64,000 nucleotides of DNA. Origin: Streptomyces pilosus (lineage in GTDB: Bacteria; Actinomycetota; Actinomycetes; Streptomycetales; Streptomycetaceae). The translations under genes were made by a program, and so were the position numbers. The stretch is taken from contig NZ_BMTU01000005.1 in NCBI RefSeq assembly GCF_014649835.1, forward strand, positions 124,001 to 188,000, read 5' to 3'. Position 1 is the first letter of the stretch; every line of letters begins with the position of its first letter. Shown here piece by piece: positions 1-8,361 of the stretch. Below the pieces are notes generated by a model, which saw nothing but the letters and a program-made list of their open reading frames with translations, did not search any database and was not told where the DNA came from.

Positions 1-315
1 TGCCGGGCCGCCGAACTCGTACAGCAGCTGGCGGCAGCGGCCGCACGGGACGAGGATCTGGCCGTCGCCGTCCACGCAGGTGAAGTGCGTGAGCCGGCCG
101 CCCCCGGTGCGGTGCAGTTCGGAGACCATGCCGCACTCGGCGCACAGGCCGAGTCCGTACGAGGCGTTCTCCACGTTGCAGCCGGAGACCGTGCGTCCGT
201 CGTCGACCAGGGCGGCGACCCCGACCCGGTAGCCCGAGTAGGGGGCGTAGGCGTGGGACATGGCGTCCCGTGCCACGGCGCGCAGCGCCTCCCAGTCGAC
301 GCCGGCCGCGGTCAC
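1..315 (-). CDS. cdd: Cytidine deaminase (3' end cut by window edge)
   Basis: Hydrolytic deamination of cytidine/deoxycytidine to uridine in pyrimidine salvage; cytoplasmic. The 105 visible codons read from GTG at 315 (VTAAGVDWEALRAV...). The zinc-binding signature of the family is present as CNVENASYGLGLCAE and PCGRCRQLL. The start is fixed by a GTGA overlap with the stop of the upstream permease gene, so it is translationally coupled to the transporter. The C-terminus lies beyond base 1. The context (nucleoside-type ABC transporter) supports import of nucleosides followed by deamination. High confidence. Confidence 0.95.
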   Translation of the reverse strand, partial: MTAAGVDWEALRAVARDAMSHAYAPYSGYRVGVAALVDDGRTVSGCNVENASYGLGLCAECGMVSELHRTGGGRLTHFTCVDGDGQILVPCGRCRQLLYEFGGPA

Positions 316-1586
316 TTGCCCTGCCCCTTCCGGTACGGCATGCCGTTGGCCTTGGGCATGCGCAGCCGCTGGGCGGAGAGGGCGAGCACCACGAGGGTGA
401 TGACGTACGGCGTGGCGGCGACGACCTGGTTGGGGACCTCGTTGGTGCCGGCGTACCAGGCGAAGACGAGGCCACCGATGACCAGGGTGACGGCCGCGTG
501 GACGTACTTCTTGCGGATGACCAGCCAGATGGCGCCGATGAGCAGCAGCAGCGCGCCGAGCAGCAGCAGGGCGTGCACGTTGGCGGAGCCGCCGCGCAGG
601 TTGAGGCTGTCGGTGTAGCCGAAGAGGCCGGCGCCGATGGCGAGGCCGCCCGGCATCCAGTTGCCGAAGATCATGGCGGCGAGGCCGATGAAGCCGCGTC
701 CGCTGACCTGGCCCTCCAGGTAGAAGGGGTTGGCGACGATGGAGAGGAAGACACCGCCGAGGCCGGCCAGGGCACCGGAGATGACCACGGCGATGTACTT
801 GTACTTGTAGACGTTGACGCCGAGGGACTCGGCGGCGACCGGGTTCTCGCCGCAGGAGCGCAGCCTGAGGCCGAACGCGGTGCGCCACAGGATCCACCAG
901 GTGGCGGGGATGAGCGCGACGGCGATCAGGGTCAGCCAGGAGACGTTGGTGACCAGTCCGCCGAGCAGGCCGGCGACGTCCGAGACGAAGAACCAGCCCT
1001 TGGCGTTGAGGTCGCTCAGCGCGTCGGAGAGTCCGGGCACGGTGAAGTGGCCGAGGGACTCGACCGCCGGGGACTGCTTGGCGGAGCCGCCCTGGTGGCC
1101 CTCGAAGGCCAGCGGGGCGAGGTAGCGGGTGGCGCCGAGGGCGAGGATGTTGATGGCCACACCGGAGACGATGTGGTTGACGTTGAAGGTGACGGTGACG
1201 ATCGCGTGCAGCAGGCCGCCCAGCGCGCCGCCGATGAGGCCGACGAGGATGCCGGTCCACGGACCCCACTGGAAGCCGGCCCAGGCACCGAACCAGGTGC
1301 CCATGATCATCATGCCTTCGAGGCCGATGTTCACGACGCCCGCGCGCTCGGCCCACAGGCCGCCGAGGCCGGCGAGGCCGATCGGGACGGCGAGCTGGAG
1401 GGCGGTGGACATCTGGCTGACGTTGGTGATGCCGTCCGCGCCGGTGATCAGGCGGACGATCGAGACCAGTGCCAGGGCTCCGGCGACGACCAGGGCCAGG
1501 ACGGGCCACGACATGCGGCGGCCGGTCGGCGGTGCGTGCTCGAGCGACGGCTGGTTGACGTCGGTCGCTGTGGTCGGAGCGGTCAT
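312..1586 (-). CDS. ABC transporter permease, nucleoside/BMP type (second permease)
   Basis: Integral membrane permease of the BPD_transp_2 class, 424 aa, with about nine hydrophobic segments after a hydrophilic N-terminus of about 27 residues (MTAPTTATDVNQPSLEH...). It matches the YufQ/NupQ-type partner in BMP-family nucleoside importers (family knowledge). The motif region around GLEGMMIMGTWFGA is typical of this permease class. ATG at 1586 is chosen because it overlaps the TGA of the preceding permease gene (ATGA); the reading frame extends upstream, but only as a shadow of that gene. It pairs with the 1583-2704 permease to form a heteromeric channel. Substrate (nucleosides) is inferred from adjacent cdd. 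Confidence 0.92.
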   Translation of the reverse strand: MTAPTTATDVNQPSLEHAPPTGRRMSWPVLALVVAGALALVSIVRLITGADGITNVSQMSTALQLAVPIGLAGLGGLWAERAGVVNIGLEGMMIMGTWFGAWAGFQWGPWTGILVGLIGGALGGLLHAIVTVTFNVNHIVSGVAINILALGATRYLAPLAFEGHQGGSAKQSPAVESLGHFTVPGLSDALSDLNAKGWFFVSDVAGLLGGLVTNVSWLTLIAVALIPATWWILWRTAFGLRLRSCGENPVAAESLGVNVYKYKYIAVVISGALAGLGGVFLSIVANPFYLEGQVSGRGFIGLAAMIFGNWMPGGLAIGAGLFGYTDSLNLRGGSANVHALLLLGALLLLIGAIWLVIRKKYVHAAVTLVIGGLVFAWYAGTNEVPNQVVAATPYVITLVVLALSAQRLRMPKANGMPYRKGQGK

Positions 1587-2704
1587 CGGCCGGCCACCTC
1601 CTTCGTGGTGTTGTTGGCGCCGAGGACGTGTCCTGCGGCGAGCTCGGCCCCGACCCGGCGCTGCTGGCGGCGCAGGCCCCACTCGCGGACGGCCTCGTAG
1701 GAGACGACGACCGAGAGGACGATCAGGCCCTGCATGATGACCGCGATCTCCTTGTCGTAGCCGTGGAAGTCCAGCTCGGGCGAGGCCTTGTCGAGCCACG
1801 CCCACAGCAGGGCGGCGAAGGCGATGCCGACCGGGCTGTTGCGGCCGAGGAGGGCGATGCCGATGCCGAGGAAGCCGATGCCGGTGGGGAAGTTCAGGTT
1901 GTAGGTGTGGGAGTCGCCGAGGAGGATCGGCAGACCCGCGAGGCCGGCGATGGCGCCGGAGAGCAGCATGGCGGTGAGCACCATGCGCTTGGGGTCGACA
2001 CCGCTGGCGGAGGCCGCGGACTCGGAGGCGCCGGAGGCGCGCAGGTCGAAGCCGAAGCGGGTGCGGTTGAGGACGACCCAGTAGGCGATGCCGAGCAGGA
2101 CGGCGAGGACGACCAGGCCGTAGATCTCGCCGGCCGCGCCCATGTCGATGCCGGGGATCCAGCCGGACTCGTTCATCTCGCCGGTGGTGTTGTTGTTGCC
2201 GACCTTGACGCCGAAGACGGTGGGCAGCCACAGGTAGCCGATGACGGAGGTCGCGATCGCGTTGAGCATGATCGTCGCGACGACCTCGCTGACGCCCCGG
2301 GTGACCTTGAGGACACCGGCGATGCCGGCCCAGAAGGCGCCGGTGAGCACGGCGGTGAGCAGCAGCAGCGGGACCTGGAGGGCGGCCGGCAGGGCGGCGT
2401 GGGCGCCGACGATGGCGGCCATCATGGCGCCGAGCTGGTACTGGCCGTCGACGCCGATGTTGAACAGGTTCATCCGGAAGCCGATGGCGACCGCGAGGGC
2501 GGCGATGTAGTACATCGACGCCTGGTTGATGATCAGGACCTGGATGTCCGAGAAACCGGCCTGCTCGAACATCAGGGCGAACGGTTCGACCGGGTTCTTG
2601 CCGGAGGCGAGCAGCACGATCGCGCTGAGCACGAAGGCCACGGCCAGCGCGATGACCGGCCCGGCCACCGCGAGGAGCACGCGCTCCTTGTCGAACTTCT
2701 TCAT
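1583..2704 (-). CDS. ABC transporter permease, nucleoside/BMP type (first permease)
   Basis: Integral membrane permease of 373 aa, BPD_transp_2 class, with an N-terminal transmembrane segment (VLLAVAGPVIALAVAFVLSA) and several more along its length; corresponds to YufP/NupP-type proteins. The conserved region GVSEVVATIMLNAIA is typical of sugar/nucleoside permeases. The start ATG shares one base with the TGA of the ATPase gene (TGATG), and its own stop overlaps the next permease start (ATGA), so the three transporter genes are translationally coupled. Cytoplasmic membrane; forms the translocation pore with the neighbouring permease. Confidence 0.92.
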   Translation of the reverse strand: MKKFDKERVLLAVAGPVIALAVAFVLSAIVLLASGKNPVEPFALMFEQAGFSDIQVLIINQASMYYIAALAVAIGFRMNLFNIGVDGQYQLGAMMAAIVGAHAALPAALQVPLLLLTAVLTGAFWAGIAGVLKVTRGVSEVVATIMLNAIATSVIGYLWLPTVFGVKVGNNNTTGEMNESGWIPGIDMGAAGEIYGLVVLAVLLGIAYWVVLNRTRFGFDLRASGASESAASASGVDPKRMVLTAMLLSGAIAGLAGLPILLGDSHTYNLNFPTGIGFLGIGIALLGRNSPVGIAFAALLWAWLDKASPELDFHGYDKEIAVIMQGLIVLSVVVSYEAVREWGLRRQQRRVGAELAAGHVLGANNTTKEVAGR

Positions 2705-4281
2705 CAGCGGGCCTCGTCTTCCGGAGACTCGGCCGACTTGGACAGGTCGGCCGGGGTCTCGGGGGTCTCGTCGTGTTCGAGGTGGCCCTCGGCCGCGCCG
2801 GTCATGGCGGTGCCGAGTTCCTCCGGGGTGATGGTGGCGGGGTCGGCGTCCGCGACCAGCTTGCCGTCGTAGATCACCCGGAGGGTGTCGGACAGACCGA
2901 TGAGCTCGTCCAGGTCGGCGGAGATCAGCAGCACGGCCAGGCCCTCGCGGCGGGCCTCACGGATGTGGTCCCAGATCGCGGCCTGCGCGCCGACGTCCAC
3001 ACCGCGGGTGGGGTGGGCGGCGATCAGGAAGCGCGGCTTGTGGCTCATCTCGCGGCCGACGATCAGCTTCTGCTGGTTGCCGCCGGACAGCGAGGCCGCG
3101 GTGACGTCGATGCCCGGGGTGCGGACGTCGTACGTCTGGACGATGCGGCGGGTGTCCTCCTGGGCGGCCTTCGGGTCCAGCCAGACGCCCTTGGCGTTGG
3201 GCCGCTCGGTGACGTGGCCGAGGATGCGGTTCTCCCAGAGGGGGGCCTCCAGGAGCAGGCCGTGGCGGTGGCGGTCCTCGGGGATGTAGCCGATGCCCTG
3301 CTCGCGGCGCTTGCGGGTGGCCCAGGAGGTGATCTCCTCGTCGGCCAGCCGGATGACACCGGAGTCGGCCGGGCGCAGGCCGATGAGGGCGTCGACCAGT
3401 TCGGTCTGGCCGTTGCCCTCGACACCCGCGATGCCGAGGATCTCGCCCTCGTGGATGGTGAAGGTGATGTCGTCCAGGAGGGCCTTGCCGCCGGGGGCGG
3501 CCAGGCGCAGCTTGTCGACGGTGATGACGGGGCGGTCGGTGACCGTGGACTCGGCGGTCTCCGGCGTCGGCAGTTCGCTGCCCACCATCAGCTCGGCGAG
3601 CTGGCGCGGGGTGGTCTCGGCGGGTACGGCGGTGCCGACCGTCGTGCCGCGGCGGATGACGGTGATCTCGTCGGCGACGGAGAGGACCTCGCCCAGCTTG
3701 TGGGAGATGAAGATGACCGACAGGCCCTCGGCCTTGAGCTCGCGCAGGTTGTCGAAGAGCGCGTCGACCTCCTGCGGCACGAGGACGGCGGTGGGCTCGT
3801 CGAGGATCAGGGTGGTGGCGCCGCGGTAGAGGACCTTGAGGATCTCCACGCGCTGGCGGGCGGCGACGCCCAGCTCCTCCATCAGCAGGTCGGGGCGGAC
3901 GTCGAGGCCGTAGCGCTCGGAGAGTTCCTTGATCCGGCGGCGGGCCCTGCCGCCGATGCCGTGGAGCTTCTCGCTGCCGAGGACGACGTTCTCGAGCACG
4001 GTGAGGTTGTCGGCGAGCATGAAGTGCTGGTGCACCATGCCGATGCCGCGGGCGATGGCGTCGGCGGGCGAGGAGAAGCTCACCTGTTCGCCGTGGACCG
4101 TGATGGTGCCCTCGTCCGGCTTCTGCATGCCGTAGAGGATCTTCATCAGGGTCGACTTGCCGGCGCCGTTCTCACCGACGAGGGCGTGGACGGTGCCCTT
4201 GCGGACCGTGAGGTGGATGTCGTGGTTGGCGACGACACCGGGGAACCGCTTGGTGATCCCGGCGAGCTCCACGGCGGTCAC
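2704..4281 (-). CDS. ABC transporter ATP-binding protein, double NBD (nucleoside/BMP type)
   Basis: Energises the BMP-type importer. 525 aa from GTG at 4281, with two nucleotide-binding domains. NBD1 has an intact Walker A (GENGAGKST) but a weak signature (LGVAARQRVEILK) before LILDEPTAVL. NBD2 has a degenerate Walker A (GVEGNGQTEL) but an intact LSGGNQQK signature, the asymmetry usual in sugar/nucleoside ATPases of this class. No convincing ribosome binding site precedes GTG 4281. The frame stays open a further 16 codons to an ATC at 4329 that does have AGGAG about 8 bases upstream, so the true start may be ATC (see findings). First gene of the ATPase-permease-permease-cdd operon. Confidence 0.93.
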   Translation of the reverse strand: MTAVELAGITKRFPGVVANHDIHLTVRKGTVHALVGENGAGKSTLMKILYGMQKPDEGTITVHGEQVSFSSPADAIARGIGMVHQHFMLADNLTVLENVVLGSEKLHGIGGRARRRIKELSERYGLDVRPDLLMEELGVAARQRVEILKVLYRGATTLILDEPTAVLVPQEVDALFDNLRELKAEGLSVIFISHKLGEVLSVADEITVIRRGTTVGTAVPAETTPRQLAELMVGSELPTPETAESTVTDRPVITVDKLRLAAPGGKALLDDITFTIHEGEILGIAGVEGNGQTELVDALIGLRPADSGVIRLADEEITSWATRKRREQGIGYIPEDRHRHGLLLEAPLWENRILGHVTERPNAKGVWLDPKAAQEDTRRIVQTYDVRTPGIDVTAASLSGGNQQKLIVGREMSHKPRFLIAAHPTRGVDVGAQAAIWDHIREARREGLAVLLISADLDELIGLSDTLRVIYDGKLVADADPATITPEELGTAMTGAAEGHLEHDETPETPADLSKSAESPEDEAR

Positions 4282-4357
4282 CGAATCGTTGACCGCCGCT
4301 CCGGCCGGAGGGCTGCTGGACGCGTTGATGACGCACTCTCCTGGGGACGGGGGCCGT

Positions 4358-4369
4358 CTACGCGCGTAG
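4358..4369. promoter_or_regulatory. Perfect palindrome CTACGCGCGTAG upstream of ABC operon
   Basis: A 12-base perfect palindrome lies just upstream of the ATPase gene. A near-identical core (TAACGCGCGTAG) lies at 5599-5610 and 6900-6911 upstream of the two lipoprotein genes. The three copies at equivalent positions suggest a common repressor operator for the nucleoside transport regulon. The regulator is not in the window. Confidence 0.6.
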
Positions 4370-4406
4370 CGCCCCTACGGCATACAAAGGGGTGGCGCCC
4401 CTGACC

Positions 4407-4443
4407 GACGGGGTACGAGGAGCCTGGCTCCTCGTACCCCGTC
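4407..4443 (-). terminator. Stem-loop after first BMP gene
   Basis: Perfect 16-bp inverted repeat (GACGGGGTACGAGGAG, 4407-4422, with its complement at 4428-4443) around a 5-base loop, starting 37 bases beyond the stop of the lipoprotein gene. No U-tract, as usual in Streptomyces. It sits between the binding-protein gene and the ABC operon, so it would terminate or attenuate read-through and keep the lipoprotein in excess of the membrane components. Confidence 0.75.
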
Positions 4444-4479
4444 GAGTGGTCGCGACCCCGCGGTGGTTCAGGGGGTTGA

Positions 4480-5532
4480 TCAGCTCGACTTGACCTTGAT
4501 CTCGCCGCTGATGATCTTCTCCTTGGCCGTCTTGATGGCTTCCTGGAGCTCGGCGTCGTCCGCGAACTTCGGGTTGGAGTTCGACAGGCTCACCTCACCC
4601 GTCTTGAGATCGCCCTTGACGATACCGGTCGCGGGCTTTCCGTCCTCGACCGACTTCGCCAGGTTGTACACCGCCTTGGCGACGTCCTTCATCGCCGAGG
4701 TGAGGATCGAGTCCTTGTACTTGGCGAGGGCTTCCTGCTTGTACTGGTCGGAGTCGACACCGATCGCCCACACCTTGTTGGCGGCGGCGGCCTCGATGAC
4801 ACCCTGGCCGGACAGACCGGCGGCCGCGTAGACGACGTCGGCCTTCTTCTCGATCTGGCCCTCGGCGGCGGACTTGCCCTTGTCGGGGCTGGAGAAGCCG
4901 CCCTCCTCCGCGGTCTGGGTCAGGAACTGCGAGATGACCTTGACCTTGGGGTCGGTGTCCTTGACGCCCTGCTCGAAGCCGGCGCGGAACTTGTGGATCA
5001 GCGGGATGTCCACGCCGCCCACGAAGCCGACCACGTCGGTCTTGGTGGACTCGGCGGCGGCGACACCGGCGAGGTAGGAGGCCTGCTCCTCGGAGAAGAC
5101 CAGGTCCGCCACGTTGTCGGCCTCGACCGTGGCGTCGTCGACGATGCCGAAGGTGGTGTCCGGGTACTTCTCGGCGGCACCCTTGACGGCGGAGGCGTAG
5201 GCGTAGCCGACACCGATGACCGGGTTGTAGCCCTGCTTGGCCAGCGAGGCCAGGCGCTGCTCCTTGTCGGCGTCCGTCTCACCGTCGGTGGGCTCGACGT
5301 CGGCCGTCTCGTACGAGAACTCCTTCTTCGCCAGCTCCAGGCCCGCGTAGGCCGCGTCGTTGAAGGACTGGTCGCCCTTGCCGCCGACGTCGTAGGCGAT
5401 GGCGAGGCCCTTGTCGCCCTTGGCGTCCGAGGAGGAGTCCGAGGAGGTGGAGGTGCCGCCGCAGGCGGAGAGGGCGAGGGCCAGGGAGGCGGTCGCTGCG
5501 CCTGCGACCGTGATCCGGGAAATCCGGCGCAT
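4480..5532 (-). CDS. BMP-family nucleoside-binding lipoprotein (copy 1)
   Basis: Substrate-binding lipoprotein for the adjacent importer, exported and lipid-anchored. 350 aa from ATG 5532, preceded by AGGAG. It has a basic N-terminus (MRRISR), hydrophobic stretch and lipobox ending LSAC, then a Ser/Asp-rich linker and a PBP1 fold beginning LAIAYDVGGKGDQSFND, the hallmark of BmpA/PnrA-type proteins. The longer frame upstream to 5637 lacks a signal start and is rejected. It is strongly similar throughout to the next gene, so the two are a tandem duplication. Ligand assignment (nucleosides) rests on cdd and on the family. Confidence 0.93.
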   Translation of the reverse strand: MRRISRITVAGAATASLALALSACGGTSTSSDSSSDAKGDKGLAIAYDVGGKGDQSFNDAAYAGLELAKKEFSYETADVEPTDGETDADKEQRLASLAKQGYNPVIGVGYAYASAVKGAAEKYPDTTFGIVDDATVEADNVADLVFSEEQASYLAGVAAAESTKTDVVGFVGGVDIPLIHKFRAGFEQGVKDTDPKVKVISQFLTQTAEEGGFSSPDKGKSAAEGQIEKKADVVYAAAGLSGQGVIEAAAANKVWAIGVDSDQYKQEALAKYKDSILTSAMKDVAKAVYNLAKSVEDGKPATGIVKGDLKTGEVSLSNSNPKFADDAELQEAIKTAKEKIISGEIKVKSS

Positions 5533-5597
5533 GTGTGGTGCTCCTAGTCGTACAAAGCGCCGGGACGGTTCAGCTACGGCGCTGGCTTTGCCGCAGA

Positions 5598-5611
5598 TTA
5601 ACGCGCGTAGA
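5598..5611. promoter_or_regulatory. Operator-like repeat TTAACGCGCGTAGA upstream of BMP copy 1
   Basis: Located about 65 bases before ATG 5532. The same 15 bases ATTAACGCGCGTAGA occur before BMP copy 2, and the palindromic core occurs before the ABC operon. Farther upstream, GTTATCC followed by CGTGCC is also shared between the two BMP upstream regions. Confidence 0.6.
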
Positions 5612-5735
5612 CCTGCCTGAAAACCCCTTCTGTCCACCTTGTTATCCGCCCGTGCCCAACCCGGCCCCGAGCCGTGGTCAGGGCCTTGCCGTTCGCGAAC
5701 GGAGGGTGGCGGTGGGTGAGCGGGGGCGGGAACGG

Positions 5736-5772
5736 CGAAGCGGGCGGGCGCCCGGGGCGCCCGCCCGCTTCG
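5736..5772 (-). terminator. Stem-loop after second BMP gene
   Basis: Near-perfect 16-18 bp GC-rich inverted repeat (CGAAGCGGGCGGGCGC and its complement) with a minimal loop, about 25 bases beyond the stop of BMP copy 2. Likely factor-independent terminator separating the two lipoprotein transcripts. Confidence 0.75.
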
Positions 5773-5796
5773 TACGGAAGGTCCGTGTCGGGGTGA

Positions 5797-6846
5797 CTAC
5801 TCGGTCCTGACCTTGATGGAGCCGGAGGTGATGCCCTCCTCGGCCTTGGCCACGGCGTCCGTCAGACCGGCGACCTCGGCCATCTTCGGGTTGCTGTCGG
5901 AGAGGCCGACACCGTCCACCTTGAGGTCGAAGACCTGGGTGCCGGTCAGCGGCTTGTCGTCCTGGACCGACTTCGACAGGGCGTACACCGCGCCGCCGAC
6001 GTCCTTGAGGGCGGAGGTGAGGATGTAGTCCTTGTACGGGGCGAGGGCCTCCTGCTTGTACTGGTCGGAGTCGACGCCGATCGCCCAGACCTTCGCCTTG
6101 GCGGCGGCCTCGATGACGCCCTGGCCGGACAGGCCGGCCGCCTGGTAGATGACGTCGGCCTTCTTCTCGATCTGGCCCTCGGCGGCGGCCTTGCCCTTGT
6201 CCGGGCTGGAGAAGCCGCCCTCCTCGGCGGTCTGCGTCAGGTACTGCGGGATCACCTTGACCGCGGGGTCGGTGTCCTTCACGCCCTGCTCGTAGCCGGC
6301 CTGGAACTTGTGGATCAGCGGGATGTCCACGCCGCCCACGAAGCCGACGGTCTTGGTCTTGGTGGCCTTGGCGGCGGCGACACCGGCGAGGTAGGAGGCC
6401 TGCTCCTCGGCGAAGACCAGGGAGGCGACGTTGTCGCCCTCGACGACGGAGTCGACGATGCCGAAGGTGGTGTCGGGGTACTTGGCCGCCACGGCCTCCA
6501 TGGCGGGGCCGTAGGCGAAGCCGACGCCGATGACGGGGTCGTAGCCCTGCTTGGCCAGCGAGGACAGGCGCTGCTCCTTGTCCGCGTCGGTCTCGCCCTC
6601 GGTGGGCTCCACGTCCGCGGTCTTGTAGCCGAACTCGTCCTTGGCCTTGGTCAGACCCGCGTATGCGGCGTCGTTGAAGGACTGGTCGCCCTTGCCGCCG
6701 ATGTCGTAGGCGATGGCGACGCCGAGGTCCTCCTTGGAGCCACCGCTGTCGTTGCTGTCACTGCTGGTTCCGCCACAGGCGGTGGCGGCGAGTGCGAGCG
6801 AGGCGACCCCCACCGCGGCGCGGGTCAGTGTGGATATCCGACGCAT
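5797..6846 (-). CDS. BMP-family nucleoside-binding lipoprotein (copy 2)
   Basis: Paralogue of the gene at 4480-5532; 349 aa from ATG 6846. Signal peptide MRRISTLTRAAVG..., lipobox ending ATAC, Ser/Asp/Asn linker, then LGVAIAYDIGGKGDQSFND and the rest of a BMP fold, co-linear with copy 1. Upstream in-frame codons (from 6897) precede the signal peptide and are rejected. Flanked by its own operator-like repeat and terminator, so it is an independent transcript. The two copies may bind different nucleosides for one permease set; this is inference. Confidence 0.93.
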   Translation of the reverse strand: MRRISTLTRAAVGVASLALAATACGGTSSDSNDSGGSKEDLGVAIAYDIGGKGDQSFNDAAYAGLTKAKDEFGYKTADVEPTEGETDADKEQRLSSLAKQGYDPVIGVGFAYGPAMEAVAAKYPDTTFGIVDSVVEGDNVASLVFAEEQASYLAGVAAAKATKTKTVGFVGGVDIPLIHKFQAGYEQGVKDTDPAVKVIPQYLTQTAEEGGFSSPDKGKAAAEGQIEKKADVIYQAAGLSGQGVIEAAAKAKVWAIGVDSDQYKQEALAPYKDYILTSALKDVGGAVYALSKSVQDDKPLTGTQVFDLKVDGVGLSDSNPKMAEVAGLTDAVAKAEEGITSGSIKVRTE

Positions 6847-6898
6847 CTGAAGTCCCCATTCTCCAAAGCCCCGCAGCGGGCGCTCGGTTCGGCGCACA

Positions 6899-6912
6899 TT
6901 AACGCGCGTAGA
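6899..6912. promoter_or_regulatory. Operator-like repeat TTAACGCGCGTAGA upstream of BMP copy 2
   Basis: Same element as at 5598-5611, about 53 bases before ATG 6846. Identical over 15 bases including the preceding A. Confidence 0.6.
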
Positions 6913-7049
6913 ACCTCCTGGGAACGGGGTTCCGCGGGGCCGTTATCCATTCGTGCCGATGGCCGGTTACGCCCTTGTGAACCAGGGGGCCGTAGGGGAC
7001 CGAACCGGACGACCGGCATGACGCGCGTGCCTGCACGCGCCCCACGCTG

Positions 7050-7093
7050 CACCTCCCCCGCCGCGCCCGCAAGCGGAGCGGGCGGGGGAGGTG
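7050..7093 (-). terminator. Stem-loop after M20 amidohydrolase gene
   Basis: Perfect 13-bp outer stem (CACCTCCCCCGCC with complement at 7081-7093) and a GC-rich inner part, 27 bases beyond the stop at 7120. It resembles the dispersed CCCCCGC...GCGGGGG mini-palindrome of Streptomyces, a variant of which also lies inside the coding sequence near 11251. Confidence 0.7.
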
Positions 7094-7119
7094 ACGGTGA
7101 GGGCATCGGTCAGACACCC

Positions 7120-8361
7120 CTAGCGGAGGGCGTCGAGGAGGGCCGCGGCGGTGAAGAGCTCCACGCCGACGGTGATCGCGTGTTCGTCCACGTCGAAGTT
7201 GCCCTGGTGCAGGTCGCGCACGGTGCGCTCGCCGGGCGGGCGGACGCCGAGGCGGGCCATCGCGCCGGGGACGCGCTCCAGGTACCAGGAGAAGTCCTCA
7301 CCGCCGAGGCTCTGTTCGGTGCCCTCGACGGAGTCCACCCCGCGCCGGGCGATCATGGCGTCGCGCAGCAGCTCGGTGGCGCCGGCCTCGTTGACGACCG
7401 GCGGGACGCCGCGCACGTAGTTGATCTCCGACTTGGCGCGGTGCAGGTTGGCCACCTCGTCGATGGCGGCCACCACCACGTCGGGGGCCTGCCGCCAGGT
7501 CTCCAGGTCCAGGCAGCGCACGGTGCCGGAGAGTTCGGCGTGCTGCGGGATGACGTTGGGGGCGTGGCCCGACTCGATCCTGCCCCAGGTCACGGCGAGT
7601 CCGCTGCGGCTGTCGACGCGCCGGCCGACGAGCGCGGGCACGTCGGTGACGACGCGGGCGGCGGCGGTGACCAGGTCGGTGGTCAGGTGCGGGCGGGCGG
7701 TGTGACCGCCGGGGCCGTCGAGGGCGATCTCCAGCCGGTCGCAGGCGGAGGTGATGGGGCCCTGGCGCAGTCCGATCCTGCCGGCGTCGACGCGGGGGTC
7801 GCAGTGCACGGCGAGGATCCGGCCGATGCCTTCGAGGGCGCCGTCCGCGATGGCCTCGGCGGCGCCGCCGGGCAGCACCTCCTCGGCGGGCTGGAAGATC
7901 AGCCGGACGGGGCGGGGCAGCAGTCCCTGCCGGTGCAGCTCGGCGAGGACGAGACCGGTGCCGAGCACCACGGTGGTGTGCACGTCGTGCCCGCAGGCGT
8001 GGGCGCGGTCCGGCACGGTGGACCGGTAGGGGCACCCGGTCTTCGTGTCGGGGATGGGCAGGCCGTCGATGTCGGCGCGCAGGGCCAGCATCGCCGCGTC
8101 GGTGCCCGCCTCGTCGTCGGCCCCGATGTCACAGATCACGCCGGTCCCGCTGGAGAGTACGCGCGGCCGGAGACCGGCCTGCTCCAGACGTTCCTTGATC
8201 GCGGCGGTGGTGCGGAACTCCTGGTTGCCGAGCTCCGGGTGCATGTGCAGGTCGCGGCGGAACGCGACGAGCTCGGCACGCAGGGCCTCGGGCAACGCTC
8301 CGGGGAGCACCGCTCCGCCGGGGAGGTCGACCTCGGACTCCAGTGACATCAGTGGTTTCAC
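7120..8361 (-). CDS. M20-family amidohydrolase / peptidase
   Basis: Metal-dependent hydrolase of N-acyl amino acids or similar amides, 413 aa, cytoplasmic. Family metal-site motifs are visible: HACGHDVHT, the acidic pair in FQPAEE, and GGEDFSWY near the C-terminus; the N-terminal RRDLHMHPELGNQE is typical of hippurate/IAA-amino-acid hydrolases. Two starts are possible. GTG 8361 lies 7 bases after a TACTCT box (leaderless pattern). ATG 8349 has AAAGGG about 11 bases upstream. Monocistronic, with a terminator downstream. Substrate cannot be deduced. Confidence 0.88.
   Translation of the reverse strand: MKPLMSLESEVDLPGGAVLPGALPEALRAELVAFRRDLHMHPELGNQEFRTTAAIKERLEQAGLRPRVLSSGTGVICDIGADDEAGTDAAMLALRADIDGLPIPDTKTGCPYRSTVPDRAHACGHDVHTTVVLGTGLVLAELHRQGLLPRPVRLIFQPAEEVLPGGAAEAIADGALEGIGRILAVHCDPRVDAGRIGLRQGPITSACDRLEIALDGPGGHTARPHLTTDLVTAAARVVTDVPALVGRRVDSRSGLAVTWGRIESGHAPNVIPQHAELSGTVRCLDLETWRQAPDVVVAAIDEVANLHRAKSEINYVRGVPPVVNEAGATELLRDAMIARRGVDSVEGTEQSLGGEDFSWYLERVPGAMARLGVRPPGERTVRDLHQGNFDVDEHAITVGVELFTAAALLDALR

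Noticed and set aside
270..4404. Long Asp/Glu/Gly/Val-rich open frames on the plus strand opposite the transporter genes
   Set aside because: They are antisense shadows of GC-rich genes: composition is the mirror of membrane-protein codons, and there are no start signals or motifs.
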